Below are positions 26,208 through 35,329 of a DNA stretch of 53,080 nt, one piece after another; the stretch's first letter is position 1; every line of letters begins with the position of its first letter. The notes under the pieces were generated by a model, which saw nothing but the letters and a program-made list of their open reading frames with translations, was not told where the DNA came from and searched no databases. Made by a program: the position numbers and the translations under genes. The stretch comes from JAGXIT01 sp049293335 (GTDB taxonomy: Bacteria; Patescibacteriota; Saccharimonadia; Saccharimonadales; UBA4665): positions 1 to 53,080 of the forward strand of contig JBATSO010000066.1 of assembly GCA_049293335.1 (NCBI GenBank), read 5' to 3'.

Positions 26208-26261
26208 TATAATGATAGCATGCTGCGTTTGTTGCGAGCAGAGAGCGAGTTAGACGTATGA
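26208..26261 (+). promoter_or_regulatory. -10 box and 13-codon leader ORF before the anchored glycosidase
   Basis: TATAAT (26208-26213) is followed after six bases by ATG at 26220, which opens MLRLLRAESELDV and stops at 26259-26261. That stop overlaps the ATG of the next gene as ATGA. The spacing equals that of the leaderless genes here, so the leader may be translated and coupled to the downstream start. Confidence 0.4.
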
Positions 26262-27415
26262 ATGAAACAGAAAAGAGTAGAGCGCAGAGATCAGACGGGA
26301 AGTCGGGTAGTCGGAGCAGTGGGGCAGACGGGCAGACCGGCAGGCGCAAAGCGCAAAACCTAAAATCTATCCGCCTTTCCGACTCCCTGCTATTCCGTCT
26401 ACTTTTTAAACGCCTCGTATTATTCATTACCTGTACGGTACTTTTACTCACCGCTACAGCCTATGGTATTGCGACGTGGTACCAACACAATCAGGCGGGC
26501 AAGCCGTACCGCATGGGCGTAACCTTTATACCACAATACGCCCAGTATCTAGGTGTTGACCCGCAGGAAACATTGGGCGCAATCCTTAACGATCTTGGTG
26601 TACGACAGTTTCGTTTGGTCAGCTACTGGAACACCATCGAAACCTCGCCTGGGGTATACGATTTTAGCCAACTCGACTGGCAGTTCCGCGAAATCGAGAG
26701 AGTAGGCGGCCATGTTTCGTTGGCAATGGGGTTACGCCAACCCCGCTGGCCCGAGTGCCACGCGCCCAGTTTTTATGACACCAAGCAGCCGCGAAGTGCA
26801 TGGCAACCACAACTAGAACGCTACATGCAGGCCGTTATTGAACGGTACAAGCACTCACCAGCCCTACAAAGTTACCAGCTCGAAAACGAATATTTTAACC
26901 ATTTTGGCGAATGTTACAACTTTGACCGTGAACGTCTGCGCGAAGAGCTAGCGCTCATACACAAACTTGACCGCAATCACCCCATTATTATCAGCCGTAG
27001 CAATAACTATGCAGGCTACGCTTTGCGCGAACCGCTGGCAGATATAAACGGCATTTCATTGTACCGCCGCGTTTGGGATGCAGCCGTCACAAAACGATAC
27101 ATAAGCTACCCGTTCCCAAGCTGGCATTATGCAAGTTTGGCAGGCGTACAAAAGCTACTAAAGGGGCAGGAGAGTGTTATACACGAGCTGCAAGCCGAAC
27201 CGTGGCCATCACATGGTAAAGACATTGTGTCGACTAGCATAGCCGAGCAAAACAAAACCTTTGACGCTGCACGACTGCGTTCGACGGTTGCATTTGCCAA
27301 ACAAACAGGCATTCGCCAGATTGACCTATGGGGCGCCGAGTACTGGTACTACCGCGCAAAAGTTTTACGCGACCCAAGTGTGTGGAACGAAGCCAAGATT
27401 ATTTTTAAGCAATAG
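26258..27415 (+). CDS. Membrane-anchored clan-A-like glycoside hydrolase
   Basis: A 385-residue protein made of a low-complexity polar N-terminus (residues 1-48), one membrane helix (about 49-72) and a TIM-barrel glycosidase-like domain outside. Clan GH-A features are LVSYWNTIETSPGVYDF, LGVxxPRWPE-type GLRQPRWPE, YQLENEYFNHF (candidate acid/base Glu near 210) and VIHELQAEPWPS (candidate nucleophile Glu near 309-313). It would hydrolyse a polysaccharide at the cell surface; the exact GH family was not assigned. A cytosolic paralogue lies 390 bases downstream. The purine-rich 5-prime end may not be true coding sequence. Confidence 0.75.
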   Translation: MNETEKSRAQRSDGKSGSRSSGADGQTGRRKAQNLKSIRLSDSLLFRLLFKRLVLFITCTVLLLTATAYGIATWYQHNQAGKPYRMGVTFIPQYAQYLGVDPQETLGAILNDLGVRQFRLVSYWNTIETSPGVYDFSQLDWQFREIERVGGHVSLAMGLRQPRWPECHAPSFYDTKQPRSAWQPQLERYMQAVIERYKHSPALQSYQLENEYFNHFGECYNFDRERLREELALIHKLDRNHPIIISRSNNYAGYALREPLADINGISLYRRVWDAAVTKRYISYPFPSWHYASLAGVQKLLKGQESVIHELQAEPWPSHGKDIVSTSIAEQNKTFDAARLRSTVAFAKQTGIRQIDLWGAEYWYYRAKVLRDPSVWNEAKIIFKQ

Positions 27416-27494
27416 CTTTTTCGAGCTCTTAATCACATATCTATTATTGTACCTATGAAGCAAGCGGTAGCGCAGCCTTTAGGGAGGATGGGGG

Positions 27495-27547
27495 CTTATG
27501 TTACGAATTAATTTCGTAACATAAGCGGGGAAGGCTTAGTCTTCCCC
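27495..27547. repeat. Perfect 13-bp palindrome followed by a second hairpin
   Basis: CTTATGTTACGAA (27495-27507) pairs perfectly with TTCGTAACATAAG (27513-27525) over a five-base loop. Immediately after, GGGGAAG (27527-27533) pairs with CTTCCCC (27541-27547). Neither is followed by a T-run. The structure spans the 3-prime end of the coiled-coil gene and lies between the two paralogous glycosidase genes. Confidence 0.8.
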
Positions 27548-27755
27548 TTGAAGATTTGCTGGTAGTACTGGCGCCTTGCACGAATGCTGTTAGGTCATCA
27601 ATTTTTTGATGAATGGGCGCAAGCTTTTGTTCTAGCTTTTCCTCCAGTTTCTCTTCTAGCTTTTCCTCAAGCTTGGCGTCAAGTGCAGCGTTAACTTCGT
27701 TGCGCACTGTATCGGTCATAAAAAGCTTTAGGTCAGAGATTTGTTCGTCGGTCAT
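27501..27755 (-). CDS. Small coiled-coil protein with EEKL repeats
   Basis: An 84-residue protein whose middle (about residues 27-44) repeats the tetrad LEEK, forming a charged helix, then continues APIHQKIDDLTAFV. Such short coiled-coil proteins recur in CPR genomes, but their role is unknown. TACACT lies six bases before the ATG, so a real promoter exists. The last 20 residues run into the palindrome at 27495-27547 and look unlike the rest, so the original gene may have been shortened there. Confidence 0.6.
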   Translation of the reverse strand: MTDEQISDLKLFMTDTVRNEVNAALDAKLEEKLEEKLEEKLEQKLAPIHQKIDDLTAFVQGASTTSKSSRGRLSLPRLCYEINS

Positions 27756-27804
27756 GGCTAAAGTGTAGCACCGTAGTTCGACAAAATCTGTTATATTTTA
27801 AGCA

Positions 27805-28752
27805 ATGATAAACCCCAACCACTACGGCCTGAGCTTTAGCTTAAAGCAATGCCGCAACTTTGGCCTCGACCCCCAAGACTGCTTAAAATGGCTGCTTAAA
27901 AAGGGCTGGCGGCGCTACCGCCTAATGAGCTACTGGAACGAACACGAACCTACCAAGGGTATGTACGATTTTAGCGAACTGGACTGGCAGGTAAAAATGG
28001 TAAGCAAACGAGGCGGTACTATCACATTGTGCTTGGGCGTAAAACAACCGCGTTGGCCAGAATACCATTGGCCAGCCTGGGCACAAAAACTAGAAGACGA
28101 CGAAAAATCACTGGCACTTTTAAAATTTATCGACGCCGTGGTGTCGCGCTACAAAGACGAGCCGTGCGTTGTGAGCTATCAGCTCGAAAATGAGGCGCTG
28201 CTGAGCAACTTTGGCCGCGAAATTCACATCGATAGAGCGAGGCTGCGCCGCGAGTATGACTTAGTAAAGCGGCTAGACCCCCACACGCCTATATATATGA
28301 GCACCAGTAACGGCTGGGGTATACCGCTGCGGCGGCCGCGGCCATGGGGCGGTGTGGGTTTTAGCGTGTACACGAGCATGTTTCAGAAGGGTACCTACCG
28401 TCAAACCATTCAGCGACCATGGCTGCACCGCCTGCGCAAAATATTTATCGAAGTTGTGCTGCGGCGGCCCGTTTTTATTCACGAACTTCAGTGTGAGCCC
28501 TGGGGGCCAAAAGCCATTTGGGAAATGAGCACCGCCGAACAAGCTAAGTCGATGAACCCCGAGCGCATTGCCCACAACATTGCCTGGGCGCAAAAAATTG
28601 GCGCTTACCCAGTCGACCTATGGGGCGCCGAATGGTGGTACTGGCGCTACCGCCAGGGCGACAAAGCTATTTACGCTGTAGTTGAACAGGCTATAAACAC
28701 ACGCGCCGACAACCCCAGGCATGCCAAACATGAATGGCAAAATATTTCGTAG
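27805..28752 (+). CDS. Cytosolic clan-A-like glycoside hydrolase, paralogue
   Basis: A 315-residue protein clearly homologous to the anchored protein upstream: LMSYWNEHEPTKGMYDFSEL, LGVKQPRWPEYHWPAW, YQLENEALLSNF (acid/base candidate near 127) and FIHELQCEPWGP (nucleophile candidate near 226-231), then WGAEWWYWRYRQG. It lacks the signal/anchor, so it should stay in the cytoplasm, perhaps finishing oligosaccharides that the anchored copy releases. TATATT lies seven bases before the ATG. The exact family is not assigned. Confidence 0.75.
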   Translation: MINPNHYGLSFSLKQCRNFGLDPQDCLKWLLKKGWRRYRLMSYWNEHEPTKGMYDFSELDWQVKMVSKRGGTITLCLGVKQPRWPEYHWPAWAQKLEDDEKSLALLKFIDAVVSRYKDEPCVVSYQLENEALLSNFGREIHIDRARLRREYDLVKRLDPHTPIYMSTSNGWGIPLRRPRPWGGVGFSVYTSMFQKGTYRQTIQRPWLHRLRKIFIEVVLRRPVFIHELQCEPWGPKAIWEMSTAEQAKSMNPERIAHNIAWAQKIGAYPVDLWGAEWWYWRYRQGDKAIYAVVEQAINTRADNPRHAKHEWQNIS

Positions 28753-28787
28753 ATACGCTTCCATAAGCAAGATGGTACAATATTTTT

Positions 28788-31094
28788 ATGGCTCGCAAAA
28801 AAAGCAAGCAACTCTACTATTTCGAACTGTATCTTTTGGCCGAGACAATCGAGCCGAAACATTGGCTGCAACTTCATCGGGCCATCATTGGCCACCAGGG
28901 TATGCTGGGCGGCACGTATAGAGTTACCATGCGATTAAAAGATAACCTGGTGCGGTTCTTTATTGAGTGCGACCATGACCTAAGTGGCTTATCGAACGCG
29001 CTTGAGGGCGTATTACTTAGACCGTGCCCCGCTAGCGAACTAGAGCTGCCCGTTGCTACGAATAAAGATTGGTTTACACAGTTTGTCTCGGGCGGCAACA
29101 TTCTGGATCTTAAAGAAAAATACCACATGAAAAAGGGCAAAAGCCTCGAGTACGCTAGTTTTTACACACGGGCACTCAGCCCAAACAAAGCGGTCATAAC
29201 GGCCGACCTTTACTTTGTTGCCCCTGGGAAAATTTGGACAAAAACTAGCAAAATGCTTACCAGCTTTCCCGCAAACCTACTGGCCATAGACTTTGTAACC
29301 AACACACACTACCTGAAGACCACCGTACCAAAGTATCTAAACATTGAAAAAGCTGTGCCGATTCTTTCGAGCGACAACGTGAACGCACTACTCGAAATCG
29401 ACACCTTTCCGTACTTTCCCAACAACTACTTTCTTAACATTACGAGCTACGAATTTGACAAGCACTCATTTATTGTTGGAGCAAGTGGCAGTGGTAAGTC
29501 TAAGTTCATAAGCCTGTTTGTCGACCGTTTACAAAAAACTGCTTTAGCCATGAACTACCGTGTAGTGGTTATTGACCCTCACGCTTCACTGGCCGAAGAC
29601 TTTGAACATATCGAAAATAAAAAAGTGATAAATTTTGGCAACGAAAGCACCGAACTCTTTAGCGGTACCGCCACCGACATTTCGGCGGCCACCGAACTAA
29701 CGGGAACATTATTTAAGTCTTTAATGGGCGATGTTGCAACCACCAAAACTGACCGCCTACTGCGTTTTAGCCTTTACGTACTTTTAACGGCACAGGCCAT
29801 GTCACTCGGCAACCTTAAGCGCTTTTTATCTGAAGTTGAGCTACGAAACCAAATATTACAGCATGTAGAAGGCTTTGTGCCCATTAACATCATTCAGTTT
29901 TTTGGGGCAGACTTTAACGAAATGCGCACAAAGTACTACAACGAAACCATTTCGCCCATCGTAGCACTGGTTGACGAAATGCAAATGCAGCCCGCACTAG
30001 TTGGTGAAGGCGAACTGTCTTTAAGTAACACTATTCAAGACAATTTCTTAACCGTGTTTTCACTAAACAAGGTTAGCATGGGTGATAAAGTTGTAAAAAC
30101 AGTGGCAGGCTTGCTTATACAACAAATTTTCTTGCTGGCTCAGGCACGGGTTTTTGGCCAGCGCGTTATGCTTATTATTGACGAGGTTTCGGTGGTGCAA
30201 AACCCTGCGCTGGCGGCAATTTTGGCTGAAGCCCGCAAATTTAACCTAACGGTTGTGCTGACCCAGCAGTATTTTGGCCAGATAGATAAAGACCTGCGCG
30301 ACGCCATTTTTGCCAACACCTACAACTACTACACCTTTAAAGTTTCTGAGGAAGATGCTCGGGCCCTAGAGGGCAACATGAACATTGAACTACCAAAAGA
30401 ACTTATTGAAACCGAACACGCCAAAGGGCTCGATGAAGCCGATGTGCGCGTTAAAATCATGACCGAACTTCACCCCCGCGAATGCTTAGTACGAGTACTA
30501 GCAAATGGCCAAGTTATACCAACCGTAAAAGCACGTACCTTAGACGCGCCAAAGTCCTCTGGTCACGCCGCAAACCCTGCCGCACTTAAAACGTATAAAC
30601 AAAAACCAAACGCCATGCCCACAAAATTCGATGAAAAAAGTGCCCAAACCGAGTCATTACAACCCGAACTTAATCAATATTCTTGGCAAACACCCGCCGC
30701 AGGCCCACCGCAGCCGCATAGCCAGCCACCTTCGCAGCCAGATTATTCACCCCCAGGCTTTGGAAGTCATAGCGGCGGCAGTGGCGGCAGTAGCGGTGGC
30801 TCGTTCGAATCTGCACCCAACTTTGGCCCTTCGTTCGACATTTTGGCCGAAGCAGAGCCAACACCCGAGGTAGTTGAAAACACTGTTGACATACACGAAC
30901 TCCACCCTGAAGACCGCGTAAGCCCCGCCGACATCGAACAGGCAGCTCATTTCCAGCCCAACACCCAGCCCTCATCTGCTCCTGCAAGTCCCAACACCCC
31001 AGGACCCATGGCGTCACTTGGACCACAAACATTCAATTTAAGTGACTTACTATCACACCATTCATCAAGTCGTTACAAAGTGAGGAAGGACTAA
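28788..31094 (+). CDS. VirB4/HerA-like ATPase with long disordered tail
   Basis: This 768-residue protein has an N-terminal domain of about 200 residues, unrecognised but beta-rich. A VirB4/TraC-like motor follows, with Walker A FIVGASGSGKSKFISLF (about 229-245) and Walker B VMLIIDEVSVVQNP (about 461-474), then LTQQYFGQI and a C-terminal subdomain. From about 585 on it is rich in Pro, Ser, Gly and Gln, including a GGSGGSSGGS run, and probably unstructured. Such motors energise type IV secretion or pilus systems, but no other VirB/Vir genes are in view. TACAAT ends six bases before the ATG. The next gene starts five bases after the stop. Confidence 0.8.
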   Translation: MARKKSKQLYYFELYLLAETIEPKHWLQLHRAIIGHQGMLGGTYRVTMRLKDNLVRFFIECDHDLSGLSNALEGVLLRPCPASELELPVATNKDWFTQFVSGGNILDLKEKYHMKKGKSLEYASFYTRALSPNKAVITADLYFVAPGKIWTKTSKMLTSFPANLLAIDFVTNTHYLKTTVPKYLNIEKAVPILSSDNVNALLEIDTFPYFPNNYFLNITSYEFDKHSFIVGASGSGKSKFISLFVDRLQKTALAMNYRVVVIDPHASLAEDFEHIENKKVINFGNESTELFSGTATDISAATELTGTLFKSLMGDVATTKTDRLLRFSLYVLLTAQAMSLGNLKRFLSEVELRNQILQHVEGFVPINIIQFFGADFNEMRTKYYNETISPIVALVDEMQMQPALVGEGELSLSNTIQDNFLTVFSLNKVSMGDKVVKTVAGLLIQQIFLLAQARVFGQRVMLIIDEVSVVQNPALAAILAEARKFNLTVVLTQQYFGQIDKDLRDAIFANTYNYYTFKVSEEDARALEGNMNIELPKELIETEHAKGLDEADVRVKIMTELHPRECLVRVLANGQVIPTVKARTLDAPKSSGHAANPAALKTYKQKPNAMPTKFDEKSAQTESLQPELNQYSWQTPAAGPPQPHSQPPSQPDYSPPGFGSHSGGSGGSSGGSFESAPNFGPSFDILAEAEPTPEVVENTVDIHELHPEDRVSPADIEQAAHFQPNTQPSSAPASPNTPGPMASLGPQTFNLSDLLSHHSSSRYKVRKD

Positions 31095-31099
31095 CCAAC

Positions 31100-31792
31100 A
31101 TGAACGAAGCAGCCGCCCAAAAAATACTCGACACCATTGTGGGCCAGATTTTTGGCTTTAAAAACCCCATGAGCCTAGACCAGTTTAGGCAAAAATATGC
31201 CTTTGACGTACGACTGCCCATTCAGGTAAACGACAGCACCACAGGCCAGCCAACCTGGACACAATCGCCTAACCCAACCAAATTTATTACCGTAGAAAAT
31301 GCCTGGGCACGCGAAGACTGGGATAACCGACCAAAGCGCGAAATAAATACTATTCAAGACCTACTGGCAGCTTGGAATGACGTTAACTATACCGCCACCG
31401 AACGACACCTCGACAGCCTAAACGTGGGTGAGTCTGACGGCGTGTACAGTTCTGAAAACGTGTACCGTTCGCAAGACATCAACAATTCTAAAAATATTTT
31501 ACTTTCCGATGGCCTGGTGAGCTGTGAGTTTGTGGTGGCTGGCCAGCGCTCGCAAGAAAACACTTTTTGCGCTCGTATAGAAGACAGCCGCAATTGTTCA
31601 AACAGCTTTTCGGTTATATGGTCGAAAAATATCGTCAATAGTTTGTTTATGGAAGATTGCGGCGACATGTACGAGTCGATGTTTTGCAGCCACATAAAAG
31701 GCAAGCAGTTTTACATTGCCAACGCCCAATACACCGAAGAAGAATACCGCCGCATTAAAGACATGGTCGTTCGCTGGGTTTTAACGAGCTAA
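31100..31792 (+). CDS. Unrecognised protein co-transcribed with the VirB4-like ATPase
   Basis: A 230-residue soluble protein that I do not recognise. The N-terminal 90 residues look globular (VRLPIQVNDSTTG, ENAWAREDWDNRPKRE). Residues about 115-210 have many short repeats of Ser/Asn-rich turns alternating with strands (SSENVYRSQDINNSKNILLS, NSFSVIWSKNIVNS). That pattern suggests a small beta-helix with stacked Asn/Ser and several Cys. Its stop overlaps the next convergent gene. GAGGAAGGA lies ten bases before the ATG, so it is the second gene of the operon with the ATPase and is likely its partner. Confidence 0.7.
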   Translation: MNEAAAQKILDTIVGQIFGFKNPMSLDQFRQKYAFDVRLPIQVNDSTTGQPTWTQSPNPTKFITVENAWAREDWDNRPKREINTIQDLLAAWNDVNYTATERHLDSLNVGESDGVYSSENVYRSQDINNSKNILLSDGLVSCEFVVAGQRSQENTFCARIEDSRNCSNSFSVIWSKNIVNSLFMEDCGDMYESMFCSHIKGKQFYIANAQYTEEEYRRIKDMVVRWVLTS

Positions 31793-33451
31793 CAGGCTTT
31801 CATTATTCGGCTTAGTGGGTTGCACGTCGTTAGGCAGCAAATGACGCTGAAAGTCTTGAGTCTCAAAAAAAAGTGCAACATAGCCGCCAGCTACAGGCTG
31901 TCGGTGTGTTGGCATTCCGAACTGTGTTTGTATTGCAGCTTCATTACATACTTGCGTTGCGTTCGCGATATTTCCCCCTGGGTCAACCAATAGCACGACC
32001 TGCGGTCTTAAACGCATCGCCGCCTCGTGGTTAGTATATTGGCGCGCCCCGTAAAACAAATAACCTCTTAAAAGACGTGCGTCTTTGCAGGCTACAGGTA
32101 AAGCAGCAGTGGTACCGCGCGAGAGGTAGCTCAAGGGAAGAGACGTGTCCATCGAGGCATATACCATAGCAATATTTGCACCTGGTAGTGCCTGAACCAA
32201 GCCATACTGTGAACGCATTTGCTGAGGTTTGTTTGCTATCAAGGATGGTGCATAGTAAAGAAAACCTACCCCAATAATACTTATGCCGCACAGTATGCCT
32301 AGCACGAGCGGATATTTCCAGCTAAAGACCCGCTCTACAGCTACCATGCTCATTACCACAAACAGTGGAACTAGAAAAATTAAATATCGGGAGGTGTCGC
32401 CGTTTAGCACCTGACCACTGGCACCATACAGGCAAACCGTTACTGCACTACCTATAAGAACGAGTAACATCAAACGCCGATGTGACTGCATAGTACCGTA
32501 AAAGAAAAGACAGACAATTAGAGCCACGACACCAATGGCCGCCAATTGCACGAGATGATATGGCGCCCAAGCATTCGTAAACAACCGTACAAAAGCAACC
32601 ATAATTGTTTTGGCAGTCATAAGTGTAAATGGCTGTGGGTTTATAGGTGCGCTGAGTATTGATATGCCCGTGACCTGCTGAGCTACACGAAGTAATAATA
32701 CTCCTACAGCGTAAGCACCGGCCGCTGTACCTATTAGCACTACGATAGGTATGAGGAATCTTTTTGAGATTATCCAGTTTTTGACCCGCCACATCTGGTG
32801 CAGTGCAAGAGCGACGCCAAACAGCAACAAACTTACCACAGAACATGCAAAAAGTAACGTATCTGAAAATGCTAACAGCAAAAGCAGTATGCCGAGCACC
32901 ACAGCCCGCTTAAAGGTCTGTTTTTGCAAATACTCAACCCCGAGAACCATCACTGCAAATGCTCCAACTACCTCAAGATTACGTGAATTGGCGAACTGAA
33001 TCCAAAATAATGAAGAATAAAACACTGCAAAAAGTAGACTTGTTAACCCTAACGATATATAAAACTTTTTTTGGTTCAGGGTCTTAGAATTATGCCTTTG
33101 AGGAATTGTTTTAAACACAGCTAGTAAGCGCTGGGCAAGCAGAACAATCCCCAAGAAGCTAACTACGTTCACGAGTATTGTCATGAGTATCAAACCAAGA
33201 CGTGGCGATATACGGAGAAGGTCAAAAGGGATATAGACCAGAAACATTTTTAAAAAATAATGGGTTGCTCCAATGTATCCCCCATCCGCCGTACCACGAA
33301 GAAGCTGCTCAGAAAGAACTTGCTGTCCCACCGTATCATAAACAAGAGGTTGCCGCGCAAATCGCAGTAAAGTCTCAAGAGCAACTACAACCGCCCCTGG
33401 CGCCATCGCTACCCAAATCCACTTTGTGTGCGCCACCACAGAGATCTTCAT
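31781..33451 (-). CDS. Polytopic membrane protein, glycosyltransferase-like (GT-C)
   Basis: A 556-residue protein with about ten or eleven hydrophobic helices spread over residues 10-430 and a C-terminal soluble domain of roughly 120 residues (from about YAPSLIANKPQQM). The topology and mixed hydrophobic loops fit the GT-C superfamily (PMT, ArnT or mannosyltransferase-like). No acidic catalytic motif was pinned down, so the enzymatic call is inference. The start at 33451 follows TATAAT by six bases; a TTG two codons earlier is less likely. It ends convergently, 12 bases inside the neighbour. Confidence 0.6.
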   Translation of the reverse strand: MKISVVAHTKWIWVAMAPGAVVVALETLLRFARQPLVYDTVGQQVLSEQLLRGTADGGYIGATHYFLKMFLVYIPFDLLRISPRLGLILMTILVNVVSFLGIVLLAQRLLAVFKTIPQRHNSKTLNQKKFYISLGLTSLLFAVFYSSLFWIQFANSRNLEVVGAFAVMVLGVEYLQKQTFKRAVVLGILLLLLAFSDTLLFACSVVSLLLFGVALALHQMWRVKNWIISKRFLIPIVVLIGTAAGAYAVGVLLLRVAQQVTGISILSAPINPQPFTLMTAKTIMVAFVRLFTNAWAPYHLVQLAAIGVVALIVCLFFYGTMQSHRRLMLLVLIGSAVTVCLYGASGQVLNGDTSRYLIFLVPLFVVMSMVAVERVFSWKYPLVLGILCGISIIGVGFLYYAPSLIANKPQQMRSQYGLVQALPGANIAMVYASMDTSLPLSYLSRGTTAALPVACKDARLLRGYLFYGARQYTNHEAAMRLRPQVVLLVDPGGNIANATQVCNEAAIQTQFGMPTHRQPVAGGYVALFFETQDFQRHLLPNDVQPTKPNNESLLAR

Positions 33452-33550
33452 ATGCAAATTATACAGTACGGTACATGTTTAAAGAGTCATACCTTTGCGC
33501 ATACATAAAGATAACCGTACGAAACCATGTTAGTAAGAAACACCGAAGCG

Positions 33551-34351
33551 TTACGGTTTGTTGTCTGGCGCCAATGGAAGGGGAGTGGCGAACGGATTAT
33601 GTATAGCGAACTTTATTATGCCAATGCATGCTTTCATAATATCGTTGCCTTTGCCAAACATTCGTATTTGTTCGAGGCTTTTTTCGTCCAGACGAATGCC
33701 TGTAGCCTTTAGGGCGGCCACACTATACAACGCAAGCCTGCCTACGGTATCAACCCCATCCCACGTCGGCAAGTATGTAAGAGGATTGTTTTCTAGGTCG
33801 TCCGTTTCTAGGCCTGAAAGGGGAGTGGCATAATAGACTGGCGTGTTGGCGGCCTCTTGTGCAGCTTGCAGCTCATTTTTTTTGCACCTGAGTGCTGCAA
33901 TTTTCGCCTGCATACTAGCTATATCAGCTTCTGTAAGCTCCCCCTGGTCGAATAAGAAGCTCATATTAGCAACAATAGCATTGATTTGCGCCTGTAGCGC
34001 CTCCCGGTCGCGTGCAATTATATTGGCTTCGTTACTATCATCGCCCCAATGCCCCCACAGCTCTTCATCACCGTTATGGTCGACTTTACTTTCCGATGCT
34101 ACCGCCAGCTTTTTTTCGTCTACGGCCTCCAGCGATGCAGCATCGGTTTCGCCACCAAAACAACTTACAACCACTGCTTCGGGCTCTAGCCCTGCTTGCA
34201 AGACCAATTCTCCAACATGCTCTTGTACTCTCTGTCTTATTTCGAGTGTAAAAACTTCTTTAAAATGGTCCAGATAGCCAAAGTCAGTATCGGGCCTAGG
34301 AATAACTAGGGGCTGGCCAAAATATATTTCTGGTATTTTCAAAAGCGACAT
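33551..34351 (-). CDS. Hypothetical protein with internal coiled coil
   Basis: A 266-residue protein that I do not recognise. The N-terminal 60 residues are globular (IPEIYFGQPLVIPRPDTDFG). Residues about 105-165 form a charged helical pair (DREALQAQINAIVANMSFLF, MQAKIAALRCKKNELQAAQE), and the rest is again globular and ends in a Pro-rich tail. No signal peptide or membrane helix. CATAAT lies six bases before the ATG, matching the leaderless pattern. Confidence 0.6.
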   Translation of the reverse strand: MSLLKIPEIYFGQPLVIPRPDTDFGYLDHFKEVFTLEIRQRVQEHVGELVLQAGLEPEAVVVSCFGGETDAASLEAVDEKKLAVASESKVDHNGDEELWGHWGDDSNEANIIARDREALQAQINAIVANMSFLFDQGELTEADIASMQAKIAALRCKKNELQAAQEAANTPVYYATPLSGLETDDLENNPLTYLPTWDGVDTVGRLALYSVAALKATGIRLDEKSLEQIRMFGKGNDIMKACIGIIKFAIHNPFATPLPLAPDNKP

Positions 34352-34440
34352 ACGCTTATTATGACATATTTAAAATATAATATCAAAGGTACTCTGGCTA
34401 TAAGTTACCCATGCACGGCTTTAAGAGTAGCTATCACTAT

Positions 34441-35322
34441 CTAACAATATTTGTCGAGCTGTTCTAAGGTAGCTGTCGCTTGTGCGATACCGGCTTTCAC
34501 GGGTTCTATAAGTGAAGCTGCATTTGGTAACTTTCCAAAAAGCTTCAAGCTATTTTGCCTATTCTCAAGAGTTGTGATGAGGGTGGCTTTCAGAGCGTTA
34601 TAAAAGGTGCCGTGCCCCTGAGCAACTGGACCATATAGCCCCGCTTGAACGGCTTCATCGAAAGCTGGTTCTAAGCCATTGAGCGTAATTTCGCTAAGTT
34701 TAAGCAGTACAGCTCTTTGAATTGTTACTGGCATCTTACCGATAATTTTTGGACCCTCTACGCCTGGGAATTTTTGCATAATTTTCGAATAATCGGCTGG
34801 GAGTTTAGCGCAGATGTCAGCGAACTCGGCCGCCGCTCCCACATAATATTTCGGAGCCTGTAAAGGGCCTACGCCAGGCTCGAATTCTGGACGAATGTTT
34901 GATGCTTCTCGAGGTCCCAAATGAGTATTCGAGCTGGAAACTACGGTAAGGCTGGCCGGCGGCACCACCAGTTCTACGCCTGGGCGGCACTTTTGGCCTG
35001 ATATGTCCTGTGCTTCAGGTTCTAAGGTGTTATTGCTAACCGACACCGTAATAACTTGGTTACCCAAAAAAGGGTAGAGCACCCCTTTTCGGTTTTTAGG
35101 CCTAGGTGGGGCGTGTAGAATCGCATTGAACGCATCTTTCGGCGAGAGGTCATAACCATGCTGAAGAGCTAAATCACCAATTTCTCTGCCAACGAGCGCA
35201 GGATGTAGCCTGCCCGCTTCACTTGCCCTTGTAAAGTCGCCCATAATTTCGACACCGCTGTTGGTCAACCTATCTGCAAGTTGCTCTGCGGTAGCACCAG
35301 GATATGAATCTATTCTTGTCAT
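34441..35322 (-). CDS. Hypothetical protein, divergent from smpB
   Basis: A 293-residue soluble protein without a recognised domain, Pro- and Ala-rich, with a helical C-terminal third (ITLNGLEPAFDEAVQAG and onward). No signal peptide. The start at MTRIDSYPG is decided by the promoter: TTGACA (35358-35353) and TATGCT (35335-35330) with a 17-base spacer end seven bases before this ATG, and the longer starts lie inside or before the promoter. Confidence 0.6.
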   Translation of the reverse strand: MTRIDSYPGATAEQLADRLTNSGVEIMGDFTRASEAGRLHPALVGREIGDLALQHGYDLSPKDAFNAILHAPPRPKNRKGVLYPFLGNQVITVSVSNNTLEPEAQDISGQKCRPGVELVVPPASLTVVSSSNTHLGPREASNIRPEFEPGVGPLQAPKYYVGAAAEFADICAKLPADYSKIMQKFPGVEGPKIIGKMPVTIQRAVLLKLSEITLNGLEPAFDEAVQAGLYGPVAQGHGTFYNALKATLITTLENRQNSLKLFGKLPNAASLIEPVKAGIAQATATLEQLDKYC

Positions 35323-35329
35323 GTCATAC

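Noticed and set aside
27456..27510. Frame MKQAVAQPLGRMGAYVTN after a TATTAT-like box
   Set aside because: Only 18 codons, ending in the palindrome; no conservation can be judged, so it is not annotated.
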